From: Glebionis coronaria | Lineage: Eukaryota > Streptophyta > Magnoliopsida > Asterales > Asteraceae | Direction: 5' to 3' | Assembly (NCBI GenBank): GCA_025667525.1 | Contig: CM046878.1 | Location: 512,128,274-512,192,273, forward strand | Length of the DNA stretch: 64,000 nucleotides | Translations under genes and position numbers: made by a program | The notes under the pieces: generated by a model | Databases searched by the model: none | Seen by the model: the letters and a program-made list of their open reading frames with translations, nothing else | What the model was told of the DNA's origin: nothing | Shown: positions 48,581 to 59,470 of the stretch, in pieces | How positions within the stretch are numbered: position 1 is the first letter of the stretch | Layout: the number at the start of each line of letters is the position of its first letter

Positions 48581-49274
48581 GGTGAAGGGTCAAGAGGTCA
48601 AAAAACAACTCACTAGACTGCAACAAAGTTTCCAGGCTTCCAAACCACTCAAGGGTAGCAGGTCAAGGGCAAGCAGAAAAGTGAGGATCCAGATAAAAGG
48701 TTGAAAGATAAAAGGACTACCAACCCAACACAACAAAAAACAATAAACACAAATAAGCAGATAGCAAGTAATAAAGAGAGAGTAGAGAGGTGTTACAGTG
48801 CTCTAATCAAAAGCTCAATCAAACTGTTACACCTAGATTCACTTAGTCTAGGAGCAACAGAACCTCCAAATCACAAACCCTAATTTTCCTTCGAGGGAAA
48901 AAAGGGAAAATGACCAAAGAACCACGAACCAGCAACAGAGATGCAAATCCCACTTAGGAAATCACCACAAAGCAAGAACCTCTTCAAAGAAAGTGAAACC
49001 CTAATTTTTTTTCTCAAGGAAAATTAGGGAAAAGCACTTCAATCGAAGAATAACGTAACCAATCGTCCAAAAAAAGTAGCCAGATGAAATGAAACACCAG
49101 ATCTCAGAAACCCTAATTTTTTAAAATAAAAATTGAGGCATCAAAACTTTGAATCAAAAAGTAATATTAACAGATCCTGCTATCTCAATAGCAGATCTAA
49201 TCAAAAAAGTGTATATCGTATAAAACCCCCAAAATTTTTGAAACCCTAAAAAAAATTTCATCGATTATCAACAA
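48581..49274 (-). other. Untranslated leader of the copia element
   Basis: About 690 bases between primer site and gag with no ORF of note; contains several AAACCCTAATTTT stretches. Confidence 0.55.
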
Positions 49275-49290
49275 CCTGGCTCTGATACCA
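49275..49290 (-). other. Primer-binding site of the copia element
   Basis: Minus-strand TGGTATCAGAGCCAGG, the classic initiator tRNA-Met complement, abutting the LTR end ACA. Confidence 0.9.
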
Positions 49291-49795
49291 TGTAGAAATA
49301 CATGAATCAAGACACCTCAAACACTTTTTCTTTTATTAAACAAGATCAAGAACACAAACAGAATGATAAAAAATACTAACGACTACCAGTGCTACTCACG
49401 TGTAGCCCTATGAACTACATGATCATAGTTTTACAATCAAAACACACTAAATAAACAAAACAAGATTTCTGAGATCAAAATATTTAGAGAGAGAGAGAGT
49501 ATTGGTGTGTGATAAACACACAGAAAAAATGAGGCGATGATAACTATGAGATACACACTCCTCATTATAAAACAAACCCTAAGGCTAATAGAGTCGTTAT
49601 AAATGGGCTTCAATCATGGGCTTCGCATGGGCTTGAGCCCAAGTCCAGTAACAAATAGGAAACTTCACAACAATAGTCCTCATAGTTCAAGAGTCCTTCA
49701 TTCCAGATCCTTTAGCTAACTGAAAGTTTACAAATGTAACATAATGAGTCCTTATGGTTAGAGATGGGAAGCAGATTAGGTCCAAAAACTTAACA
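49291..49795 (-). repeat. 5' LTR of the copia element
   Basis: 505 bases, minus-strand TGTTAAG...CTACA. Confidence 0.9.
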
Positions 49796-49858
49796 CCAAC
49801 ACTTGAAAAAAACCATTTCAAGAGAAAATAAGGTGGCTAAGATTAGAGTTGTGGTAAG

Positions 49859-50399
49859 TAGGGGTGAACATGGTTCGGTTTGGTGCGGTTTTTGAATAAA
49901 ATCGAACCGCAATCGCACTTGCGGTTTTTATAAAAATAGAAGCTGCACCGAACCAAAAACCGCGGTTTCGGTTTTGCGGCATTTTTTGCGGTTTCTGCGA
50001 TTTTGCGGTTTTTAACCGCACCGAACCATTACTTGTAACTTATATAATAATTGTGGCTTTTTGTTTAAAATGTTGATTTTTTCGGTTATAACAATGCATA
50101 AATTGAATCTAATAAACACGTTACTAATAACTTATATAAATATCAATGATAATATGTACTAGAAGTCTTATAAATCGCATAAAATAGTCGATGTGTCGTT
50201 TTTTTAGTATAAAATAATTATTGTGTGGTGCGGTTCGGTTTTGCGGTTCGATTTTACGGGCGAAAACCGCAACCGAACCGCATTTTCGGTTTTTTCTTTT
50301 TCTTAAAAACCGTCGATTTTTGTCGTGGCGCGTTTCTGCGGTTCGGTTTTTACGTTTTTTTGCGGTTTTACGGTCGCGGTTCGATTTCTGCTCACCCTA
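49859..50399. mobile_element. hAT-type MITE rich in GCGGTT
   Basis: Ends TAGGGGTGAACA and, inverted, TAGGGTGAGCA. Flanks GTGGTAAG (49851-49858 and 50400-50407) are a perfect 8-base duplication. The body is full of GCGGTTTT/AAAACCGC motifs in both orientations toward its ends. No transposase. The apparent ORFs inside are repeat translations. Confidence 0.85.
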
Positions 50400-50407
50400 G
50401 TGGTAAG

Positions 50408-51832
50408 TAGCTCTCCTCTTCTTTGTGGTCAATTATAACATTTTTAACAATGTAGATTCTGTGACATATTAAGTAATTTATTGAAGGATGATATAGTACT
50501 TATGTACAAGTGTTTTATGCATTTGTCAAATAATTTCTTATGGTTGAACTTCGGAATGACCAAGTTGTAAGTAATATGGCACTCGTATTATTTGAGTGAT
50601 ATCGCTTTTCTGATGTATAATACAGTTATACTTTGACAATATAATTCCCATTATTGTGTACCTAAATGTAATTTTTTGATACATTACAAGTCGAATGTAC
50701 AAAGGGGACATTGTCCAAACTGTCTCCCTCCTGCTAAGCCTAATCTATTTAGAGTTCTTGAGTTACATTTTACTCTTAAATGCTAGAAGGTATGTGAAAG
50801 TATCATGTACACGGTTCTTAATTAATTACTCCGTAGTTAATGTGTAACTTTCGTCTTTACTGAGTATAAACGTAGAGGGTGCTAAGGTTTCTCTCAATAC
50901 ATTGCATCAACCCATGATTTATGTGAACCTTAGCTTCTAGATAGGAATCTACAGTTATGTTGATACTTCTAATTCACTAATAACTTATGAGGTTATGATG
51001 GAAATTATAACATGTGCGTACTTTTCTTGGCCTTCTTTGTTTTTTGATAATGTGATTGTGTATGCATCATCTCGTAAAGTCATAAACACATCTATCTAGA
51101 AGTTATCTATATTTTGAAAGCGAGTTAATTTTTTTTGTGTTTTTGTCGTAAATGCAGAGAACCAAAAGTGGCCGTGTTTGCTTCAGGAAAGAATTCATGG
51201 CGCTTTACATGTCGTAATATCATGAAGGGTGGAATGGTAATTTTGGATGCTAAAATTTTTATTATTAAAAAGAGAAAAAACGAGCTTCCAACTATTACGT
51301 GATTACTTAGTATGGTATTGTAAATTTCTCAAGGCCCTTATCTAACGCAAGTTTCTTGAAACGTTGAGACGAACCAGATTACGAAACACCCATAACTTGA
51401 CTGATCTCATTTTATCTGGACCGATTATGAATTTAGGAGAAGATTAGACATATATTTGAGTCTCACGCTGCTTTTGTTTTGTTCCACAATAAAAAAAATT
51501 GTTAGGTAGAAATAGAAGTTATAACAAGAATTTTGTAGTTCCGCCGTTTAGACTATTGCTTAGAAATATAAGTTTCACATTTTTCTTTTATTGAATTGAA
51601 TGCCAACAAGAATTTACAAGATTATGTTATCAGTTAATGTTATGTTGCACATGTATGAATGTCTTCCCAAAATTATTTTCCTTTTTGGAATTCTTGCAAT
51701 GATAATTTTAAACTTTATTTTTTTCTTTTTAATTTCACTTTATTTATATATTACATTCTACCGCTAAACTTTGTATTTTCAATTACAATCTTATAGCTAG
51801 TCGTCCATCGGGCGGGCCTTGAAGCTAGTATA
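50408..51832. other. No recognisable gene
   Basis: AT-rich spacer; no domain, repeat partner or RNA gene seen. Confidence 0.4.
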
Positions 51833-52560
51833 TAAAAACTTTGATGCAAAACACAAAAGTCTTATTCTAGTATTAGAAAGCAAACAAATCAATATCAGAT
51901 CGATTACTAAAAAAATCGCTCGTTAAACACATAGGCTCAGCTACAGTTAAATAACAATTAAACACCTTTCAACCATTTATTAATTGTTCTCGGTCTTCTA
52001 ATAATACAAAAATACATCTCATGCCAAATTATTGATTTCAATTTGCAAGGAACCCCGAATTAACCAATCTACAATCAAACTTTAATCATGTCGAAAATTC
52101 TTCCTGTATGGCCCCGACTTTTTTGTACCATTCCCCCGTAGTGTCATTTGTTATACTAGCCCAAAAATGTGTACACAGTTCTAAAAGTCGCATATGGTTT
52201 GCAATCTCTGTCAATTGAAGTCAAGGGATAAAATAGCTAGCAACTGACTATGGATATAGAGTGTGTACAACCATCTGGTGCACCCACAAAACGTGGTTGG
52301 ACCACTTTCCCTTTCCTCGTGGTTGGAATCTTGCTGCATGTAAATATAATCCAAGTGAACTATAATTAGTATTAAAGGTGGCCGTTTGGACGATCGGTCA
52401 ATCTTTGTTGTGTTTTAAAGAGCAAGGTGTGGTGGCTCGAGCCAAAGAGTCACCACGGCCTTAATTAGCATTTCCTCTTTTCACACTCGCATGTTGTAGG
52501 CTTGTAGCAATTGTCTCAAGCCAAAGTGTCACCGCCACCGCCACTGCCACCGTCAACTAA
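51833..52560 (+). repeat. Upstream block and exon-1 region of NPF unit 3 (relic)
   Basis: Duplicate of 31617-32600 but without the MITE, so it supplies the empty site. It contains relic exon 1 at 52250-52318. Confidence 0.7.
52250..52318 (+). pseudogene. Orphan exon 1 of an NPF transporter (relic B)
   Basis: ATG-started and in frame through KRGWTTFPFL, the conserved exon-1 end. The ATAG|GT donor is replaced by GTGGTTGG, so it cannot splice as the intact genes do. The next exon-like sequence belongs to the pseudogene at 53116. Confidence 0.75.
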
Positions 52561-53115
52561 TATTAAAAAGTAATTAAAAAGAGGTTTAGCTCAGTTTGCA
52601 TCTACCTTCAAAAAAAACTCATAAGCTCATTTAAGAGATTTTATGGAGAAAGATCAAATGTTCGAGTTTTGACTCTTACCTACTCTAGTGGTTAAAAGAG
52701 TTATCGGATTTATTTTTTATTGGGTGGACAATGAGTCGTGTCAGAAAACACTCGGAATCAAGATATCCCCGTCAATTCATAAAAATATTAAAAACGTAAG
52801 CTGGACATATGAGATGTTATGTGAGGAAGACATAATTATAGCAATTGGTTCCTTGATGATATAAAAATCATTGGGATTTAATATTGTGAAAATAAATACT
52901 ATGTACGTACGTATTAAATAAGGCGCAAGAAGGTGACCGTTAATTTGTCTGGCTGCTGTTGAGATGAATCTGATATGTACACGTAGTATAACCAATACAT
53001 TGTATATTGTATATTGACAAAATATACTGGTCTACATAATACATTATCCCAGTTGTTGTTATATCTACCCAAAAATATACATACATTTGTACACATTATA
53101 CTCATCCCTAGCTTA
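52561..53115. other. Spacer upstream of the NPF pseudogene
   Basis: Contains TTTAGCTCAGTTTG (about 52586) and TGTTCGAGTTTTG (about 52660), which could be a worn pol III A/B-box pair, but no duplication or tail is visible. Otherwise nothing recognised. Confidence 0.35.
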
Positions 53116-55310
53116 ATGGATCCAGCAGTACCACAGCAATTTGGTGCACCCACAAAAGGTGGCTGGATCACCTTCCCTTTCATTATAGGCAGGGGCGGAC
53201 TTATGTGTTAGCTATGGGGTGGCGGCGCCCCCCATAGCTCGACTAAAAAGACGAGATTACAGTGTAGTTTTTCTTTAATTTTGACAGTTTTTTCTTACTG
53301 CCCCCCACTAAAAACGCAAATTGCCCCCCACTCACACATTGAATTCCGACATTAACACTCTAAAACCTAAAGTTTTTCCATTTTTAAGTTAAAATACTCG
53401 ATTTTTTATTCGAATTTTAAATTTTAGCTTTGTTATTGTAAAAAAAAAAATTTGCCCCCCATTATCGAATATCCTGGGTCCGCCACTGATTATAGGTATA
53501 TGTGATCGAGGTTATGAGTTCAAGTCTCGCGCTACGGATGCTGGTATGTCAAAATAGTTTTGTTTCTGGTTTAGCTAAATGTTATCTCCATTTTTTTCTA
53601 TGTAGCAACCATGGCGGGGTTGACACTATCCGCTGGAGGATGGACAAATAATCTTGTTGTGTACCTTATCAATGAGTTCAATATCGAAAGCATCGATGCT
53701 ACTCAAATCACAAACATCTTCAAAGGTTGCATGAACTTGTTCCCGATTGTTGGGGCCATATTTGCTGACTCGTATTTTGGCTTGTTTTCCGTTATATCAA
53801 TTTCTGCTCTTGCATCCTTACTGGGCATAATACTACTAACCTTTACAGCAATACTTAATCCGCTAAAGCCGGTACCATGTGAAAAAGACTCTGTTTTTTG
53901 TGTGGCTCCATCAAACGTCCAACTAGCAATCTTGTATATGAGTCTTGCTCTTACGAGCATTCTTGTTATCCACAATGGTCAATGGGTGCAAACCAATTTG
54001 ACAAGCCAAAGCAACAAGGAGTTTTCTTTAATTGGTATTTCTTTACCTTATATGTGGCGACACTTCTTAGTATGGTATTGGTGGGCATCGTTTATGTTGA
54101 AGATAATGTGGGTTGGGGATTGGGTTATGGTCTATGTGTTGCGGCTAACTTAATAGGGTTAGTAGCTTTTGTGTTGGGTAGGCGATATTATCGGTTACTA
54201 AAACCACAAGGTAGCCCATTAACTGAGTTGGCTCGTGTTGCGGTGGCAGCTTTCCGTAAAAGAAATGTTGTACTTTCCCTAAATACGGAAGATTATTGGC
54301 AGGAGCCACACCATAGAGAAACAAAGTTTGTGAGCTCAACTCCAACAAATAGCTTAAGGTAAGTATTTCAAGTTTACAATTATAAACTTGAATAACATAA
54401 AGTAGTTTTACATGGAGTGGGTTCATGTAAGAATTGAACTCCAAATTTCTTTTGAAAACTATTTACGACTTAATAGTAAGCCAGTAACTATTATGACATA
54501 ATACAGGTTCTTAAACCATGCTGCTCTAGTGATGCAAGGAGACACCACCCCAGATGGATCCAACAAGAAGCCATGGAACCTATGCACATTGGAACAAGTA
54601 AAAGATCTCAAAACCATAATCAAAATCATCCCACTTTGGACAACTGGTATATTCTTGTTCACCCCTATTGCCATCCAAACGAGCCTAATAGTCCTCCAAG
54701 CTCTAGCCATGGATCGTCATCTAGGACCACACTTCCAAATCCCGGCCGGAAGCATGTTGGTCTTTGTTATGCTCTCTACTTCCACTTTTCTAACCTTAAT
54801 CGACCGTGTTCTTATACCCATATTTCACAAGCTCACTGGGACCCACCCAACTCCACTTCAACGAGTAGGAATTGGTCATGTTCTCGTGATATTGAGCATG
54901 GCTATATCAGCACTCGTCGAGTCAAAAAGGCTCTCCATAGCCCAGGCCCACGATCTTGATGGGAATTCAGTTGTGCCAATGTCGGCATTTTGGATAGCTC
55001 CGCAACTAGTTATTTTGGGTGTTGCTGAAGCGTTTTATCTACCAGGTCAAGTATCTTTATATTATCAAGAGTTTCCAAAAGCACTGAAGAGCACATCAGC
55101 TGCACTTGTGTCGGTGCTAGTTGGGATTGCGTTTTATTTGGGCACGGTTTTGATTGATTTCATTAGAAAAATAACAGGATGGTTACCAGATGGCATTAAT
55201 GATGGGAGGATGGACAATATGTACTGGGTGACTTCGGGTATTATTTGGTATGTTCATGGTTATCCAAGTATCAAATTGTTGAAAAGGATGAGGTTTGTGA
55301 TCCTTGCTAG
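53116..55310 (+). pseudogene. NPF2/NAXT-like transporter pseudogene (unit 3)
   Basis: Exons 53116-53188, 53606-54358 and 54507-55310 keep the phases of gene 1; intron 2 is only 148 bases. Three lesions are visible. (1) A hAT MITE sits exactly on the first splice donor. (2) A net 13-base deletion at about 53960-53985 shifts the frame in the segment where gene 1 has GTRYTLAALGAD. (3) A net 22-base deletion at about 55231 shifts the frame inside the last helix. The original end (GAT CCT TGC TAG, 55299-55310) is still visible and matches gene 1. Coding between the lesions is well kept, so loss is fairly recent. Confidence 0.85.
53190..53488. mobile_element. hAT-type MITE on the splice donor of the NPF pseudogene
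   Basis: Ends CAGGGGCGGA and, inverted, CAGTGGCGGA. Perfect 8-base duplication ATTATAGG (53182-53189 and 53489-53496). 299 bp, with C-runs (GCCCCCCA) near both ends. Confidence 0.88.
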
Positions 55311-56455
55311 ATTTAAAAAAATAAACGTTCCGTAAAAAAATATACGATTGTATAGATGCATAAATGCTTAAAACAACAAAATGATTTTGAATGTTGTGAA
55401 GAAAATATGATGTTCCGTATGCATATACTCAAGAACTTGAAGGTGCAAACAATATGCAGAAACATACAATTTGGTAAGTTTGTATACTCCAGAACAGGGA
55501 TCATAGTTACAGTTTAAGGAGAAATATACATTTTTATGTTGTGTAGAAAAATATGAAAAAAACACTATAACGCCTTACGAATCCTCAACCAAAATATGGG
55601 ATAGAAACCGACCTAACCATACATTTTTTATTTGACTAAAACAACGACGACTGATAAATCTTAACACTGAACATAATATCTTCCAGGCACCTCTGAGAAC
55701 AGCAATCATTAGACTACCTTTATTAGTGATTCCATCCAACCAGTTGGAGGACAAAATACACAAACAATTGATATTATATTCAAAGTACACATATAGAAGA
55801 GAGAGAAGTTCACGACCGGCCTGTTCATTTGGTGACTTCCAAATCTTTGATCCGACCTCTCCACATGTCACTTTATGAATGGCCAATTAAACTATTGATG
55901 CTCAAGTTTGATTAGGTATTTAAATCTTCGTTTTGATTGTATATTACACAGTTGCAGGTTTTTTAAGGGTGGAGGGGATGGAGGCGTAAGGAGAGAGAAA
56001 GCCTATAATATTTCTAAAGTGAAATTGTTGATAATTTCACAGGGAAGTGTTTTTATTGTGAATTTTGTTTTGATTATTAAATTAAATATGATATTATAAC
56101 TAATTTAATTAGATATTAAAAATAATGTTATATATGGGTTGGGTTGAGTTGTTGATAAATGATAAAAATATAAATATTGGTTGTATATTGGTTGTGTAGA
56201 TGGAAGGATAAAAAAAAAATATTTTAGTGAAATATTGGGTTATGAGGGATTGTGGATAAATATAGTCTTAGATAAATATTAAGGGAGTAAAAATCTTTGG
56301 AGTTAAAACTTGAGTAACCGATGCTATCCAAAACAAGAGTAGATAATACAAAAAATAATTAAATCCCTAAGGCACTATACGCTACCCAATTAAATACTCA
56401 GAAGAATCTAATCACTATAGTAACAATTTGAAATTTAACAAAAAAAAGTCAATTC
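55311..56455. other. No recognisable gene
   Basis: 3' flank of the pseudogene and AT-rich spacer; short ORFs only. Confidence 0.4.
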
Positions 56456-56640
56456 TAATTAAAAACAAATAAATCAATATCAGAATGATTATTAAAACAT
56501 CGCTCGTTAGAAACATAAGGTTTTTTTTTTTTTTTTTTTTTTTAATAACTAAAGAAACATAAGGTCACTTGCAGTTAAATAACAATTAAACATCTTTCAA
56601 TCACTTATGGATTGATCTCGGTTTTTTATTCTATAATACT
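56456..56640 (+). repeat. Left part of the upstream block of NPF unit 4
   Basis: Begins CAAATAAATCAATATCAGA like the other units and ends near TTGATCTCGG. The continuation resumes at about 61130, so about 4.5 kb has been inserted between. Confidence 0.6.
56521..56552 (-). mobile_element. Minimal poly(A) retroposition scar
   Basis: Twenty-three T plus nine other bases, flanked by a perfect 12-base duplication AGAAACATAAGG (56509-56520, 56553-56564). On the minus strand this is a short stub with a poly(A) tail, as left by an aborted LINE/SINE-type insertion. Related units lack it. Confidence 0.75.
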
Positions 56641-57799
56641 TATTAAATAAAAAGTTATTTATTTCATTTTTAAAATGGATAAAAGCTAAAATAAGTATAT
56701 TTTTGTCATTTTACTTATCAGATAAACAAATAATCTTATTTGTCAAACACTAAAAAAATTGATATGATTATTACGATTTCAAACAATATAAGCAAATCCA
56801 AACACTATTTATCAAAACCACGTTTTCTAATTATTGATTATTTAGTTACTTATTTTTAAAACGTATAATCTATACAACATTATAAAGTATTTAGGACATT
56901 CTATTTTTAGAAAGTCTGAAAAATTCAGACAAACACATTTACTTGTAATAGAAATTTGATTTAGCACATGTAACGGGGTTTTTGAGAAGAGAATATAACC
57001 TTCAATGGGTAATCTGGACTGATTACACTATTACTAAAATACATATCATATTCCGGCGACCTCAGTCACACCACCGCTGCTACTACTACTTTCCGGCTTA
57101 CATTTTTCGCCGGTAGTGTCTACGGTGCCATTGCTATTTTCTGACCTGAAGCCAACATCACAATATAAAAAAAAGTAAAGTAAAATTTTAAATAATACTA
57201 CTTCTTAAGTTTTTTTAAAGATGTACTTTGGTTTGCAAAAATGTCAGTCAAATTGTCAAAAAAAGAGAAAGAAGAAACGAAAGTAGAAGAGTTGGTGAGT
57301 AGGTGTAAAGAAAGTATACTTGGCTATAGCCCGCTTTAAAGCGCGCTAAAGCTTGAGGCGTGGCCTCCACGCTATGCAATAGATTAAGGTGCGCTACGAT
57401 ATGAGTTGCGATCATTTTTTGAATTCAACTCCAAAAAATAAATATTGTTACATATAAGGAGAGTTTTCTAGATTTAATTATTACAAGGATTAATGCCCGC
57501 ACTCCGCAGTGGGGCATTTTAGGCAGAGGTTTACAAAGAAAAAACTTGGCAGGAGACAACAGGTGTTGTTGTGAAAGAAGCGTCTTCATCTTCCAAACAA
57601 CTTGGTGTACCTAAAACAAAATTTATTACAATTGTTCAGAAATATTTCAGCATTGCGGATAAATTCAAATAGTGTCAAAGACTCAAGAGAACTATTTTGG
57701 GACAGGAAAATGCATCTAAAATTATGCATCTAAAATTTGGTTAACTGACCCTAAGTTGCAAAACTCGTGGAACGTTTATCCCTTCTCGCGTCGTTTGTC
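56641..57799. other. No recognisable gene
   Basis: AT-rich spacer. GCGCTAAAGCTT-type sequence at about 57330-57400 has a loose direct counterpart at about 60180-60260. Confidence 0.4.
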
Positions 57800-59320
57800 T
57801 CTCCCATACCTGAGTCTCATTTTCTTGTTCTAAAAGACCCAAATTGGTCTTCTGCTATGTATGATGAGTAGTATAATGCGTTAGTTAAAAATGGTACTTG
57901 GATTCTTGTTCCGAAACCGATTAGTGTTAACCTTGTTCGTTCTATGTGGTTGTTCAAACACAAATTTCATGCTGATGGCACTTTGAGTCGTTATAAGGCT
58001 CGACTGGTTGCTAATGGTAGTAGTCAGCAACTGGGTGTTGATTTTGATGAGACTTTTAGTCCGGTTGTTAAGCCGGACACTATTCGTACGGTTCTTAGTC
58101 TTGTCGTGTCACGGAAGTGGCCTATTCACCAACTAGATGTTAAGAATGCATTTCTTAACGGTGATCTCACGGAGACAGTTTATATGCATCAACCGCCAGG
58201 CTTTGTTGACTCTCGTTACCCTAATCATGTGTGCCTTTTACAGAGATCATTATATGGTTTGAAGCAGGCACCTCGTGCTTGGTTTCAACGATTTGCGGGA
58301 TATGCCATTCGGGCTGGGTTTACTCATAGTCGTTGTGACTCTTCTCTATTTATCTACACACAAGGTTCTTAGGTTGCTTAGTTGCTTATATATGTAGATG
58401 ATATTATTCTCACCGCTTCTTCTTCGGGTCTTCTTCAGCAGATTATTGCTTCTTTGCATAAGGAGTTTGATATGACAGATCTTGGGGCACTTAACTACTT
58501 TCTTGGTATTTCCGCTGTTCGACATTCTACAGGGTTGTTTTTGTCTCAGAAAAAGTATGCTATGGAACTTATTTCCCGATCCCATATGGTTCTTTGCAAC
58601 CCGTCTAGGACTCTAGTTGATTCAGAGGCCAAACTGGGTCCTGATGGTGTTCCTGTGCAGGATCCTACTTTGTATCGCAGCCTTGCAGAGGGACTACAGT
58701 ATCTTACTTTCACACGCCTAGACCTTTCTTATGTAGTTCAGCAGGTTTGTCTATATATGCATGACCCACGGGAGCCTCACTTTGCGGCTCTCAAACGTAT
58801 CTTGCGTTATGTTCAGGGGACCTTGGATCTTGGTTTACACTTATATGCTTCCGCTACTACATCGTTAGTTGGTTACACCGATGCAGATTGGGCAGGTTGT
58901 TATGTTTTTCTTGGTGATAACTTATTGTCCTGGTCCGCCAAACGTCAGCATACCATTTCCCGCTCTAGTGCTAAAGCAGAATACCGGGGTGTTGCTAACG
59001 TTGTTGCCGAGACTGCTTGGGTTCGCAATCTTCTTCGTGAGTTGCACTCTCCTCTTTCTACTGCTACCTTGGTTTACTGTGACAACGTTAGTGTTGTCTA
59101 CATGTCCGCCAATCCGGTTCAACATCAACGTACTAAACATATTGAGATTGATATTCACTTTGTTTGTGATATGGTTAAAGCTGGTCATGTTCGGGTTCTT
59201 CACGTTCCCTCACGATTTCAGTATGCTGATATCTTCACGAAAGGTCTTCCCTGAGCATTGTTTGAAGATTTCCGAGCCAGTTTAACCGTTCGCCCTCCTC
59301 CCGCTTCAACTGCGGGGGCG
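57800..59320 (+). pseudogene. Ty1/copia RT-RNase H fragment, 5' truncated
   Basis: One reading frame with three stops (57869, 58370, 59252). RT: WLFKHKFHADGTLSRYKARL, QLDVKNAFLNGDL, YGLKQAPRAW and YVDDIILTAS just after the second stop. RNase H: YTDADWAG, AKAEYR, YCDNVSVVYM, HQRTKHIEIDIHFV, DIFTKGLP. Gag, protease and integrase are missing. A different copia family from the element at 33-50 kb. Confidence 0.9.
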
Positions 59321-59470
59321 TATTAGTCAGCATATCTCATTATATTAGTGTATTAGGCCCTGTAATATATTAGGCCTAGCCCATATAACATTCGAGATTA
59401 TCATGTATTATATATTTCATTGTATTTGTGACATTAGGCAAGCAATGAATTATTACCCTTCAATACTTAT
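59321..59470 (+). repeat. Probable short 3' LTR of the copia fragment
   Basis: Follows a GCGGGGGCG purine-rich tract and starts TATTAGTC (TG mutated to TA). The right end is uncertain. Confidence 0.4.

Larger units (their letters stand above)
33492..49795 (-). mobile_element. Ty1/copia retrotransposon, split by element B
   Basis: Minus-strand order: LTR (49795-49291), tRNA-Met primer site, gag, zinc knuckle, protease, [element B], integrase, RT, RNase H, purine tract, LTR (33993-33492). Integrase before RT makes it Ty1/copia. Target duplication CCAAC at 33487-33491 and 49796-49800 is perfect. Without element B it is about 6.4 kb. The LTRs differ at about 20 or more sites in 0.5 kb by eye, so it is clearly older than element B. 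Gag carries stops. Confidence 0.93.

Noticed and set aside
50225..50410. Short Phe/Arg/Gly-rich ORFs in both strands
   Set aside because: Products of GCGGTT repeats inside a MITE.
52580..52720. SINE or tRNA remnant (A-box- and B-box-like words)
   Set aside because: No duplication, tail or second copy; similar single B-box-like words near 31485 and 53510 show chance matches are common.
53014..53211. Start of the NPF pseudogene upstream of 53116
   Set aside because: Alignment with the other first exons begins at ATG 53116 and gives the same 73-base exon; upstream codons are not conserved.
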